Origin: Verrucomicrobiota bacterium
Lineage (GTDB): Bacteria > Verrucomicrobiota > Verrucomicrobiae > Limisphaerales > UBA11358
Length of the DNA: 64,000 nt
Direction: 5' to 3'
Assembly (NCBI GenBank): GCA_014860005.1
Contig: JACZKP010000110.1
Span: 1 to 64,000, forward strand
Below, piece by piece: positions 36,055-43,847 of the stretch. A program made the translations under genes and the position numbers. Each line of letters starts with the position of its first letter. Position 1 is the stretch's first letter. The notes below the pieces were generated by a model, which worked only from the letters and a program-made list of their open reading frames with translations, did no database searches and was not told where the DNA came from.

Positions 36055-37295
36055 ATGGCCTGCGTCAAATCGAGCAAGAGGTCCTCGCCCTGGGTCGGGA
36101 ATGGACACGTGTGGAATTGGAAAAGCGGCTCCAAAAGGAGTGCGATGAGATGCCACGGGGCAGCGCCACGACCGGCCAAGCACTGCGCCGAGTTCGCCGA
36201 CGCCCCATGGAGTTGGACTCCGTGGCGGGCAAGGTAAAGCTTCTGGCCCCGCGTGGGTATGAACCGCAGACCGGCCAATGGATCAGCCCGGCCCGGGAGG
36301 CTTGGGGACTGGCCGACTACGAGCGCAAGACCCCAGAACTGCAGGCCAGGCTGACGCATACGGTCACTGCGGTCGGGTCGTACGTTGAGGCCCAAGCGTT
36401 GGCGGCCACGTGGGGAACGCCGGTCAGTGACGGCTGCATTCACCAGCAGGTCGCCAAGCTGGGCCAGAAGTCCCAAGAGATAAAGCTGCCCACCGAGGCG
36501 GCCTGCGCCGTCGAGCCGCCATTTAGCTTGGTAATTATGATGGATGGGTGGATGGCCCGAGAGCGCGGGCGGGACTGGGGAGCCGGACCGCGCAAGAAGG
36601 ATCCGCAGCGAGTGGATTGGCGAGAGATCAAGTCGGCGGTGATCTACCGATTGGAACAACGGGCCCAGAAAGCTTCTGGACGGGGAATGTTGTTGGAGAA
36701 ATATGTGGTGGCAACCCCGCCGGAGACCTCGCCGGTGGATTTTGGCCAGCAGGTGCATCAGGAGGCCCTGCGCCGGGGTTTGGCCCGCGCCCAGTTCGTC
36801 TACCTGGTCATGGACGGAGCGGTGTGGTTGTGGGCTCTGGCCCAAGATCGCTTCAAGGATGCGATCAAGACACTGGATTTTCACCACGCCCGGGAACACC
36901 TCAATGCCGTAGCCGAAGCGTTGTACGGTCCCGGCACCCGCCAAGCCCAGGAATGGCTCAAAGGCTTGCTGCATCAACTGCGTCACGGCAAGGCGTCCGT
37001 CGTCGTGCGCCGATTGGAAGAGTTGCTGGAGTCCAAAGCAAAGCGATCGGAGCCAACGAACGAACTCATCCATCGAGAAGTAAACTACTTCCAGGAGCAC
37101 CGCGATCATCTGCACTATCGTCAGATGGAAAAAGCGGGAGCCCCGTTGGGCAGCGGGGCCGTCGAATCGCTGGGCAAGCAACTTCAACGACGACACCGCG
37201 GTTGCGGACAGTTTTGGGGTCGGCCGGGACTCACCCACCTCTTGCGTCTGAGTGTCCTGGTCAAAAACAAGGACGCACCGCTCTTGTGGAATTAA
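36051..37295 (+). CDS. ISKra4-type transposase
   Basis: A 414-residue transposase. The ATG at 36051 (MNGLRQIEQEVLAL) overlaps the DUF4338 gene by 4 bases; the frame is open further upstream but inside that gene. DDE-type features are VIMMDGWMARERGRDW (first Asp), YLVMDGAVWLWALAQDRFKDAIKTLDFHHAREHL (second Asp), and GAPLGSGAVESLGKQLQRRHRGCGQFW (Glu and the C-terminal GSGxVES..CGQFW signature), which are typical of the ISKra4 family. No frameshift is seen. Confidence 0.86.
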   Translation: MNGLRQIEQEVLALGREWTRVELEKRLQKECDEMPRGSATTGQALRRVRRRPMELDSVAGKVKLLAPRGYEPQTGQWISPAREAWGLADYERKTPELQARLTHTVTAVGSYVEAQALAATWGTPVSDGCIHQQVAKLGQKSQEIKLPTEAACAVEPPFSLVIMMDGWMARERGRDWGAGPRKKDPQRVDWREIKSAVIYRLEQRAQKASGRGMLLEKYVVATPPETSPVDFGQQVHQEALRRGLARAQFVYLVMDGAVWLWALAQDRFKDAIKTLDFHHAREHLNAVAEALYGPGTRQAQEWLKGLLHQLRHGKASVVVRRLEELLESKAKRSEPTNELIHREVNYFQEHRDHLHYRQMEKAGAPLGSGAVESLGKQLQRRHRGCGQFWGRPGLTHLLRLSVLVKNKDAPLLWN

Positions 37296-37321
37296 AAACC
37301 AGGTACAACTTCGGGATGCAC
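37296..37321 (-). repeat. Right terminal inverted repeat of the IS
   Basis: The complement of the left end; begins one base after the transposase stop, which is normal for compact insertion sequences. It is followed by the second copy of TTGGCGCCACC at 37323-37333. Confidence 0.85.
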
Positions 37322-37322
37322 C

Positions 37323-37926
37323 TTGGCGCCACCGCGACGAACGCCGCGCACCCGTGCAGGCGGTCAGCCAGGAGCAGCGCCTGCGCGGGCACTTGCGCCA
37401 ACAACTCCAGCGCCAGCGCCCATTCGGACTGGCCGCCCCGTCCGATGGCGGCGGCCAGCGGATTGTGCAGGCCCAGTTCGAGCAGCACGCCGGTGGTGAT
37501 TTTGGCGAACGCGGCGCGACCCCGGCGGCTCTTGGCCTTGCGCACCGTGGCCTTGATTTGCGGCGTGTTGGTCACACTGAACTGCGTGCCGTCCAGCGCG
37601 ACGAGCCGCCAGCCGCGCCAGAACGCCTCGGGGTGAGCGGCGGTCTGGGCCAGCGCGCGCAAGCCCAGGCGCATCAACCGGCTAAAGACCTCCCAAGGCA
37701 GACGCGTGCGCCGCTCACTCAACGAACTGTCGGCCAGCGAATCGTCGTCGAAGAGTTGGGCGAAATGTTCGGCCAACGTGCCGGCAGCGTTCATGAAATG
37801 AAACACCAGACCGGGAAGCACCTTGGAGAGCGGCACGCGGGGCCGGCGCCCTCGACGCTTGGGCAAGGCGGGCAGAACCGCGCCGAAGCACTCCCGGAAA
37901 GCGGCTTGAAAACCGGCCGGAGCCAC
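37323..37926 (-). pseudogene. IS4-type transposase, truncated
   Basis: The minus-strand frame from 37926 reads MAPAGFQAAFRECFGAVLP and keeps the N-terminal DUF4372-like region, DDDSLADSSLSERRTRLPW, the first catalytic Asp in RLVALDGTQFSVTNTPQ, and the second in ALLLADRLHGCAAFVAVA. At 37323-37333 it runs into the right end of the ISKra4-type element. The third catalytic segment (Y..R..E..K) and ~130 residues are missing and do not reappear to the left of the element. Without the inserted element the frame would continue PMSLKWLLT and stop inside the rplM promoter region. So the gene was already broken, or was broken by a deletion next to the insertion. Confidence 0.8.
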
Positions 37927-38043
37927 AGCGCCGAGGCCCCTTTGGGGCGGACAAAAGACTTTTTTTCATACCCCTTTCTGCCATGAGGGGCCGGACAAAT
38001 ACCGGGGTAGCTCTGAATTCCCGAAAGGCATTAGGGTTAGCTT

Positions 38044-38180
38044 CGTAGGAGCTGAATCTTTGTAGTTTCCGCGTCAAAATTTCCCCAGCCCCGTCGGGGC
38101 GAAATATGTCGCTCCTGACGGAGCTTTGGATTTGTTCCGGTTGTGGCTCTACAAATATGTCGCGCCTGCGGCGCTTTGGT
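38044..38180. repeat. Dispersed hairpin-rich repeat, copy A
   Basis: Starts CGTAGGAGCTGAATCTTTGTAG and contains three short palindromes: GCCCCGTCGGGGC, GCTCCTGACGGAGC and GCGCCTGCGGCGC. A related copy with the same order lies at 39467-39640. The sequence is non-coding. Confidence 0.7.
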
Positions 38181-38316
38181 TCGCGTGATTGGTGTATTTC
38201 AAGGTTGAAGGGAATGGCTGGCGGAACACGGGTTTCATTTCATCGAGCACCAAGACGGTTCGCATTGAGATGATTTGCCGAAGCTTTATCATTTTTCCCA
38301 AAAGCACGCCCATCGC

Positions 38317-38347
38317 TTCGTGCCGCTGCCGTATCAGCCGGAGAACA
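38317..38347. repeat. 31-base direct repeat flanking the VapBC pair, left copy
   Basis: Starts TTCGTGCCGCTGCCGTATCA; the right copy at 39292-39322 differs in one base. A second similar piece (GCCGTGAGCCG) follows each copy further downstream, so a longer sequence appears to have been duplicated and to have diverged. Confidence 0.75.
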
Positions 38348-38596
38348 GCGACCGTGGCGGCGGGCATCCTGCCTGCCGCAGAGCCTCGGCTTCCAGCCAG
38401 GCGGACAAGACACTCGCCCCCATCAAGGGGCATCGGAAATGGCTTGAGGCGTTGAGACTGCGGGCGTTCTTTCCGGGCGGCAGGATGCGCGCCCTCCACG
38501 TCAGGCAGGATGCCCGACGCACAATCGCCTTGCGCACCATTGCCGTGAGCCGCAAGCCATGTTGACCTAGTAGCAACAGCGGAGCATTATTCTCCC

Positions 38597-38827
38597 ATGA
38601 GCACGCTCGCAGAGATTGAGCAGGCGGTGGAAAAATTGCCCACGCAGCAGAAGCAGGAGTTGATGCTGTTCCTCGGCGCGCAATTGCGGGCCGAATCCAA
38701 CGGTCACGCCCCGCGTAGTCTTCCGCCAGCCGAGCGAGCGGCGGATTTGCAGCGCTGGGCGGCCAGTCATGAGCGCGGGCCGGGTTTGCCTGATTCCGCC
38801 ATCGGACGTGACGCCATTTACGACTGA
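38597..38827 (+). CDS. VapB-type antitoxin candidate
   Basis: A 76-residue protein, MSTLAEIEQAVEKLPTQQKQ. The helical N-terminus (residues 1-32) looks like the short antitoxins that pair with PIN toxins; the C-terminal part SNGHAPRSLPPAER is likely disordered and toxin-binding. Its stop overlaps the PIN-domain gene start (TGATG at 38825-38829), the usual toxin-antitoxin arrangement. Identification rests mainly on that pairing. Confidence 0.78.
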   Translation: MSTLAEIEQAVEKLPTQQKQELMLFLGAQLRAESNGHAPRSLPPAERAADLQRWAASHERGPGLPDSAIGRDAIYD

Positions 38828-39288
38828 TGGCCACTTATCTTGCTGATACGAATCTCCTGTTGCGCCTTGCCGATCCGGCTTCTCCCCAACATTCCATTGC
38901 CACTCAAGCACTCGCCGGTTTATTGCGGCAGGGCGATGAAATTTTCCTCACGCCGCAAAATTTTATCGAGTTCTGGGCCGTTGCGACGCGCCCCGTTGCC
39001 GCGAACGGATTCGGCTGGACCAGCGAGCGAACCTTGAAGGAAGTCGCCGGTTTGCAGGCTCGGTTTCCATTGTTGCCGGATTCGCCGGAAATCTTTACGC
39101 GCTGGTTGGAGTTGGTGAAACAATTGCCTGTCCACGGAAAACGTGTTCACGATGCGCGAATGGTTGCCGTACTGCAGGCGCACGCGGTTGAGCAGTTGAT
39201 CACTTTCAACATTTCGGACTTCACAACGTTCAGTGCCATTGTTTCTCTGGTTGATCCTCGTTCACTCGCAACTGCGCCCGAAGCGTGA
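38827..39288 (+). CDS. vapC: PIN-domain toxin, VapC-like
   Basis: A 153-residue PIN-domain RNase. The metal-binding acidic residues are visible: D7 in YLADTNLLLRLAD, the Glu in LTPQNFIEFWAVATRP, the Asp in GKRVHDARMVAVLQAH, and the C-terminal FNISDF. VapC toxins cleave tRNA or rRNA and are held inactive by the antitoxin; here the upstream 76-residue gene overlaps by one base. A 31-base repeat flanks the pair. Confidence 0.88.
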   Translation: MATYLADTNLLLRLADPASPQHSIATQALAGLLRQGDEIFLTPQNFIEFWAVATRPVAANGFGWTSERTLKEVAGLQARFPLLPDSPEIFTRWLELVKQLPVHGKRVHDARMVAVLQAHAVEQLITFNISDFTTFSAIVSLVDPRSLATAPEA

Positions 39289-39291
39289 ACC

Positions 39292-39322
39292 TTCGTGCCG
39301 CTGCCGTATCAACCGGAGAACA
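39292..39322. repeat. 31-base direct repeat flanking the VapBC pair, right copy
   Basis: One mismatch to 38317-38347 and in the same orientation; it begins three bases after the toxin stop codon. Confidence 0.75.
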
Positions 39323-39466
39323 ACTACATCGCCGCCCACGGGTTTTGACGCGTTGCGCTCTATCGCCGTGAGCCGAATCTACCTGAAAGTTTGATGTTCA
39401 TTAGCCCTCGGCTTCAGCCGTGTCCGGCGTCGAGAGAAAATCCCAACCGCCTCAGCGGTTCCGCTC

Positions 39467-39640
39467 CGTAGGAGCGGAATCTTTGTAGTTTCCATATCCA
39501 AGAATTCTTCAGCCCCGTTGGGGCGGCGTATTCTCCAATTCGGCTCGCGGGGACGCTCGCCCCACCAGATGTCAGTCCTGAGGGAGCTTGGAATTTGTGC
39601 GGGTTGTGGTTCTGTAAAGATGGAACGCCTACAGCGCTGA
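39467..39640. repeat. Dispersed hairpin-rich repeat, copy B
   Basis: Starts CGTAGGAGCGGAATCTTTGTAG and follows copy A (38044-38180) in order: TTTGTAGTTTCC, then a GCCCCGTTGGGGC hairpin, then TCAGTCCTGAGGGAGCTTGG, then TTTGTGCGGGTTGTGGTTCT. A ~40-base insertion (CGGCTCGCGGGGACGCTCGC and following) lies in the middle. Confidence 0.65.
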
Positions 39641-39720
39641 TTGCATCCGGAGGATTGATTTTCCTCGGCGCGCGGCGTTCACGCCGCTTCCTGATCCCCA
39701 ACGGGATTCAAATCATGCAG

Positions 39721-39831
39721 CCCAAGGTTGCGAGGAACGAGCTACCTTGGGTCAACCGTCCAGAAGATTTCCAACCTTGAAAGGGTTGCATCACCGTTTC
39801 ACCGCCAATTGCCCCAACCCCTTCAGGGTTG
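39721..39831. repeat. Cluster of three short palindromes
   Basis: CCCAAGGT...ACCTTGGG (39721-39751), CAACCTTGAAAGGGTTG (39772-39788) and CAACCCCTTCAGGGTTG (39815-39831). The last two are variants of one motif in the same arrangement. Non-coding; resembles mobile palindromic repeats seen in large verrucomicrobial genomes. Confidence 0.7.
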
Positions 39832-40020
39832 ATTTCATTTTGATTCGTCACCCAGCGTAGCCCTCATTGGTCGGGCAACGCTGAACTGAATACTGAAATC
39901 CCGTTGGGATTTTTGCTTGCGGTTTGTGCCTCGGCGTCCTGCGCTGATGGTTTTCGATGTGCAATAGAACGATTCTCTGACCTTGTGCGGCGGAATGGCA
40001 GCACCTTGCCTCACGCCGGC

Positions 40021-40968
40021 TCAAACTACATCGGTGCTCAGGAAGCTTACCGCCTCCGCAAAATCGGCGGGCCGCTCGGCGGTGAAGCTGACGCGACGGC
40101 CAGTGCGCGGATGCAGGAACGCCAGGTGATGCGCGTGCAACAGCACGCGCGGCGGTTCGTAACCTGTGAGGTCCGTCAGCCGCCGGTTCTGGCGTTGGCC
40201 GTAGGTCTGATCCCCCACCAGCGGATGGCTCAAATGCTGAAAGTGGACGCGAATCTGGTGCGTGCGGCCGGTGTGCAAATGGGCTTCCACCAGCGTGGTT
40301 TCTCTCAGTCGCTCCAACACGCGGTAGCCGGTGTGGGCGGCGCGGCCCGAGTCATCTTCGCGGACGGCCATGCGTTTGCGGTGCGAAGGATGGCGCGCGA
40401 TGGCGGCGCGGATGTTGCCTTCCTCCCGCGGCAGAACTCCGCAGACCAGAGCGTGATAGATCTTTTCGACCTCCCGACCGGCAAATTGCGCGGACAGGGC
40501 CAGATGCGTTTCGTCGTTCTTGGCCACCACCAGGCACCCGCTGGTTTCCTTGTCGAGCCGGTGAACAATACCCGGTCGCGCCACGCCGCCGATGCCGCTG
40601 AGTTGGCCGGCGCAATGGTGCAACAGCGCGTTGACCAGCGTATGCTCTTCGTTGCCGACGGCGGGATGCACCACCAGGCCGGCGGGTTTGTTCAACACCA
40701 GCAATGCGTCGTCCTCGAACAGAATGTCGAGCGGGATTTCCTCCGGTTGCGCTTCGGCGGGCCGCGCCTCGGGCCACTCCACCACGACGGTTTCACCCGC
40801 GCGCGGATGGTGTGTGGGTTTGACCGGCCGGCCATTGACGCGGATGTGGCCTTGCTCGATCAGCCGCTGGACCGCCCCGCGCGACATGGCTGGAAACTGG
40901 CGGCGCAGAAAGGTGTCGAGTCGTTCGGCCGGCAGCGAGTGTTCGATGGTGAGAGTTTCAGTGCGCAA
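40021..40968 (-). CDS. rluD: RluC/RluD-family 23S rRNA pseudouridine synthase
   Basis: A 315-residue enzyme with an N-terminal S4 RNA-binding domain (ERLDTFLRRQFPAMSRGAVQRLIEQGHIRVNGRPV) and the RluA-type catalytic domain: LLVLNKPAGLVVHP, the aspartate in ARPGIVHRLDKETSGCLVVAK, and GRTHQIRVHFQHLSHPLVGDQTYG. Being S4-linked it fits RluD (23S helix 69) better than RluA, though RluC is possible. lspA lies 50 bases upstream in the same direction, a frequent pairing. Confidence 0.9.
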   Translation of the reverse strand: MRTETLTIEHSLPAERLDTFLRRQFPAMSRGAVQRLIEQGHIRVNGRPVKPTHHPRAGETVVVEWPEARPAEAQPEEIPLDILFEDDALLVLNKPAGLVVHPAVGNEEHTLVNALLHHCAGQLSGIGGVARPGIVHRLDKETSGCLVVAKNDETHLALSAQFAGREVEKIYHALVCGVLPREEGNIRAAIARHPSHRKRMAVREDDSGRAAHTGYRVLERLRETTLVEAHLHTGRTHQIRVHFQHLSHPLVGDQTYGQRQNRRLTDLTGYEPPRVLLHAHHLAFLHPRTGRRVSFTAERPADFAEAVSFLSTDVV

Positions 40969-41018
40969 GGATTTTGAGCTTTTGTGAACGCGCCGGAAGC
41001 GCGGGGCGTTTCAACGGC

Positions 41019-41558
41019 TTACCGTTCCGATGCTGTTTCCGCCGGCTTTGAGGAAGGGTGTTCACTTCTCCAGGTAATCCAGAACACCAGCGCCACCCCG
41101 GTGCAGATGGCGCTGTCAGCCACGTTAAAGGCGGGAAAACCGATTTCGCCGCCGCCACGTTGCTCGAGATAAAAATAAATGAAATCAATCACCTCGCGGC
41201 GTGACGGCAGCAGGCGGTCCGTAACGTTGCCCGCAATGCCGCCGAAGATCATTCCAAACGCAAGCTGGCCCGTCAGGGTTCGGGTATCAAAATGATGCCG
41301 GCTCAGGAACAGCACCAGCAACGCGATCAACGCAATGATGGCGAGCAGTTCGTTATGCCCCCGCAACATGCTCCAGGCCGCGCCGGTGTTGCCCCAGTGA
41401 ACAAACTTGAAGAAACCCTCGATGACGACCCGCTCCTGTCCCTTGCCGAGCCATTGCAGCACCAAGTATTTCGTGAGTTGATCAAGGGCAAAGATGACCA
41501 CCGCCATGACTGCGATGCGGCGGTTCGGCGTTTTCCAAATCAAGCTGGTCAAACCCAT
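41019..41558 (-). CDS. lspA: Lipoprotein signal peptidase LspA
   Basis: Inner-membrane aspartyl peptidase that removes signal peptides from prolipoproteins. From the ATG at 41558 it has 179 residues with four helices. The catalytic aspartates are in [12 protein letters not shown] and [14 protein letters not shown], and the family motif [12 protein letters not shown] is present. The frame is open further upstream to 41657, but that part lacks conservation. Confidence 0.93.
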   Translation of the reverse strand: MGLTSLIWKTPNRRIAVMAVVIFALDQLTKYLVLQWLGKGQERVVIEGFFKFVHWGNTGAAWSMLRGHNELLAIIALIALLVLFLSRHHFDTRTLTGQLAFGMIFGGIAGNVTDRLLPSRREVIDFIYFYLEQRGGGEIGFPAFNVADSAICTGVALVFWITWRSEHPSSKPAETASER

Positions 41559-41718
41559 AGCGAGTGCGGGCTGATTTACGCTTTTGCGGCGCAAAAGACA
41601 ACGCATTTGTGGTTTCAGCAACGAAGGTGGCGTTCCTGCACAAGCTGAATCTCGCATTAAGGGTGCGATTCACCTTCCGGCCCATTGCCTTTGCGCCGGG
41701 TTGCTTCACATTGAACGC

Positions 41719-42990
41719 ATGGACGGGAAAAAGAAACGTCACATTGTTGTGCTGGGTGCCGGATTCGGTGGTCTGACGTTCTGCCAGCAATTCCGCCACC
41801 CCGACGCGCGCCTCACGCTCGTGGACCGCACGAATCATCATCTGTTCCAGCCGCTCCTGTATCAAGTGGCGGCGTGTGGTTTGTCCGCGCCGGAAATCGC
41901 CCAGCCCATTCGCGGCATTCTGTCCAAGCGGCGCGATATCACCGTGCTGTTCAATCAGGCGGTGGATTTTGCTCTCGCGAAGAAACGTGTCCTGCTGGAA
42001 AAAGGCGAACTGGACTACGACTACCTCGTGCTGGCCATGGGCGGCCAGACTGGTTACGTCGGCCATCCTGAATGGGAACAATTCGCGCCCGGCCTGAAAA
42101 CACTCGACGATGCGCTCCGCATTCGCAGTCAGATTCTGCTGGCGTTCGAGAAAGCCGAAAATGAAACCGTTCCCGCCGAACGCGACCGCTTGCTGACGAT
42201 TGTAGTGGTCGGCGGCGGTCCGACGGGTGTGGAACTTGCGGGCGCGTTCGCCGAACTGGCGCGTACGGTTTTGAACCGGGACTTTCGCCGCATTGACCCG
42301 ACCAGGGCGCGCATCATTCTCATTGAAGGCTCGCCCACGGTGCTCTCCCATTTGCCGCCGGATTTGTCGGCCAGTGCGCAACGCCAGTTGCAGGCGTTGG
42401 GCGTGCAAATTCGGGACAACCTTCACATGCGCAACATTCGCGCCGGCGAAGTGGAACTGGCGAATGGCGAAATCATCCGCGCGGGCAATATTCTCTGGGC
42501 CGCCGGCGTCGCCGCGTCGCCGCTCACGCGGAAGCTCGGCGTCGAACTCGACAAAGCGGGCCGGGTGAAGGTGAATCCCGACCTCAGCCTGCCAGGCCAT
42601 CCCGGGGTATTTGCCATTGGTGATCTGGCACTGGTGCTGGATGCGAAGGGCAAGCCCATTCCCGGCGTTTCACCCGCCGCCATGCAGATGGGCAAACATG
42701 TCGCAAAGATCATTGAGCGGGAGATCAAAACGGGCGCAATGCCGGCTGCACGACCCGCGTTCAAGTATTGGGACAAGGGCACGATGGCGACCATTGGCCG
42801 TTCGGCTGCGGTAGCGTGGATTGGCAGGTTCAAATTCTCCGGCTGGTTCGCGTGGCTGGCGTGGCTGTTCATCCACCTGATTTTTCTTATCGGTTTCCGT
42901 AACCGACTCGCCGTGTTGTTTCAGTGGACTTACTCGTATTTCTCCTATAAGCGCAGCGCCCGCATCATCACGTATCCTCCGCCACGATAG
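41719..42990 (+). CDS. ndh: Type II NADH dehydrogenase
   Basis: A single-subunit, non-proton-pumping NADH:quinone oxidoreductase, 423 residues from the ATG at 41719. It has the FAD-binding IVVLGAGFGGLTFCQQF, active-site region DRTNHHLFQPLLYQVAACGLSAPEIAQPIR, NADH-binding IVVVGGGPTGVELAGAFAELAR, and the second FAD motif GVFAIGDLALV. The C-terminal FKFSGWFAWLAWLFIHLIFLIGFRNR forms the membrane anchor typical of this branch. It is divergent from lspA. Confidence 0.92.
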   Translation: MDGKKKRHIVVLGAGFGGLTFCQQFRHPDARLTLVDRTNHHLFQPLLYQVAACGLSAPEIAQPIRGILSKRRDITVLFNQAVDFALAKKRVLLEKGELDYDYLVLAMGGQTGYVGHPEWEQFAPGLKTLDDALRIRSQILLAFEKAENETVPAERDRLLTIVVVGGGPTGVELAGAFAELARTVLNRDFRRIDPTRARIILIEGSPTVLSHLPPDLSASAQRQLQALGVQIRDNLHMRNIRAGEVELANGEIIRAGNILWAAGVAASPLTRKLGVELDKAGRVKVNPDLSLPGHPGVFAIGDLALVLDAKGKPIPGVSPAAMQMGKHVAKIIEREIKTGAMPAARPAFKYWDKGTMATIGRSAAVAWIGRFKFSGWFAWLAWLFIHLIFLIGFRNRLAVLFQWTYSYFSYKRSARIITYPPPR

Positions 42991-43588
42991 CTTTGGCGAT
43001 GGGGCATGTGCCCGTGAACTTACAAATGGGACGGAACTGCCACGAAACGAATTCTCAATTTATCAACCAAAGGACAGGGCTTCTGCCGCTCTATGCGATA
43101 CAAACTTGGCTGAGGAAAGCAAAACCCGCCGATTGGAAACCATCGGAATCCCGCGAGGAAGGTGGAGCGGGCGAAGGGAATCGAATCCTGATTCATCGCT
43201 CATCTCATCTTCCTATTTACCTGCGTAATAGCGCAATCCAAAAGTTGTGTTTGACGCCAACCCCGCACCAAAGCGAATGAAAGCGAACCACAACTGGGTC
43301 AAATTGTGCCAAAAAATCAATTCGCGAGTGGTAGCTCGTTCTTCGCTAATTTCTCATTCCGCGTCGAGACTCTCAACTCAAATAGCCTCAAATTGCCTCT
43401 CTTCCTCTCTTCCGCCTCCTGTCATCTGGTTTGTGAAACTGTGGAACTGCCCGTTTGCTGCACGCGCACTCGTCGCAGCGTTCGTGCAACATTGCCTTTT
43501 TTCGGTCCTCACCGTTATTAGCCTCGGCCTTCCGACCTCAGTTTTCAGATGGGGTCTTCTGCATCCCGCGGCAAGCGTGATGCCGTCG
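42991..43588. other. Intergenic scar region
   Basis: No credible gene. The only recognisable sequence is a 3' fragment of a tRNA-Gly at 43163-43185 on the minus strand; the rest shows no coding bias in any frame. A 117-codon plus frame at 43247-43600 has no recognisable content and runs over the pseudogene, so it is dismissed. Confidence 0.55.
43163..43185 (-). tRNA. tRNA-Gly 3'-end fragment (possible att site)
   Basis: On the minus strand the sequence TTCGATTCCCTTCGCCCGC followed by TCCA equals the T-loop, 3' T-stem, 3' acceptor strand and discriminator/CCA end of a bacterial tRNA-Gly(GCC). Upstream of it there is no anticodon or D arm, and the 5' half of the T-stem does not pair properly. 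So this is only the terminal fragment of a tRNA gene, the part usually copied when an integrative element uses a tRNA 3' end as its attachment site. It is not a functional tRNA. Confidence 0.6.
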
Positions 43589-43800
43589 CTATTGAGATGA
43601 GTTGAGCCCCTTGATCAAGGGAAATGGAATGATGCCTCTGATGCTCGGAGCATCAGTCAACCACATGATCAAGCGGTCTATCCCAAGCCCCACGCCTCCG
43701 GTTGCCAATGGGTGAAGTCACCAACCAGTTGAACACTCAATGCGTCGGGTGCGTGAAAGCTGAAGGTCTGTTCGCTTGATGTCTTGATTCTCTTTGCCAT
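43589..43800 (-). pseudogene. CBM48 gene start fused out of frame to a lysyl-tRNA synthetase tail
   Basis: A ribosome-binding site (GAAAGGAAAG) and ATG at 43800 open MAKRIKTSSEQTFSFHAPDA and [13 protein letters not shown], the start of a small glycogen-binding (CBM48, isoamylase early-set) protein that is normally ~90-100 residues. After THWQ the frame runs into unrelated sequence and stops at 43678. In another frame the same DNA continues [18 protein letters not shown] and [15 protein letters not shown] to a stop at 43589. This is class II synthetase motif 3 and the C-terminus of a lysyl-tRNA synthetase (or its EpmA relative). Two genes have been joined at about 43700-43708 by a deletion. 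Confidence 0.72.
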
Positions 43801-43847
43801 AACTTTCCTTTCGTTGCAGTAGTTATTGTAACGTGAATTTCTTGAGC

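Larger units (their letters stand above)
35128..37322 (+). mobile_element. Two-gene insertion sequence, ISKra4-type with DUF4338 gene
   Basis: A ~2.2-kb element bounded by inverted repeats that share the perfect 19-base core GTGCATCCCGAAGTTGTAC (35129-35147, and its complement at 37303-37321), with further similarity inward (TGATTTT against TGGTTTT). An identical 11-base sequence TTGGCGCCACC lies immediately outside both ends (35117-35127 and 37323-37333), as expected of a target duplication. Inside are a DUF4338 gene and a transposase gene overlapping by 4 bases. Both frames are intact, so the element may be recent and active. It has landed just upstream of the rplM promoter and at the broken end of an IS4-type transposase gene. 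Confidence 0.88.
37927..38596. other. Intergenic stretch with repeats, no gene seen
   Basis: No credible coding frame. It holds the upstream end of the IS4 remnant, a hairpin-rich repeat (38044-38180), a 31-base segment repeated at 39292-39322, and GC-rich pieces with GGCAGGATGC/GCATCCTGCC inverted motifs (around 38362-38376 and 38476-38520). Confidence 0.6.
39289..40020. other. Intergenic stretch with repeats, no gene seen
   Basis: No credible coding frame in 731 bases. It contains the right copy of the 31-base repeat (39292-39322), repeat copy B (39467-39640) and a run of palindromes (39721-39831). Low-quality frames here end in repeat sequence. Confidence 0.6.

Noticed and set aside
35128..37322. 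Druantia defence system
   Set aside because: Only a DUF4338 protein is present; DruB-E-type helicase genes are absent, and the gene lies inside an insertion sequence with a transposase.
38044..39831. CRISPR array
   Set aside because: The repeats are few, of different lengths, irregularly spaced and palindromic; there are no regular spacers and no cas genes.
39904..40977. 357-codon plus-strand frame
   Set aside because: Antisense shadow of rluD; begins in repeat sequence.
43247..43600. 117-codon plus-strand frame in the scar region
   Set aside because: No recognisable content, Ser/Leu-rich translation, overlaps the lysyl-tRNA synthetase tail on the other strand.
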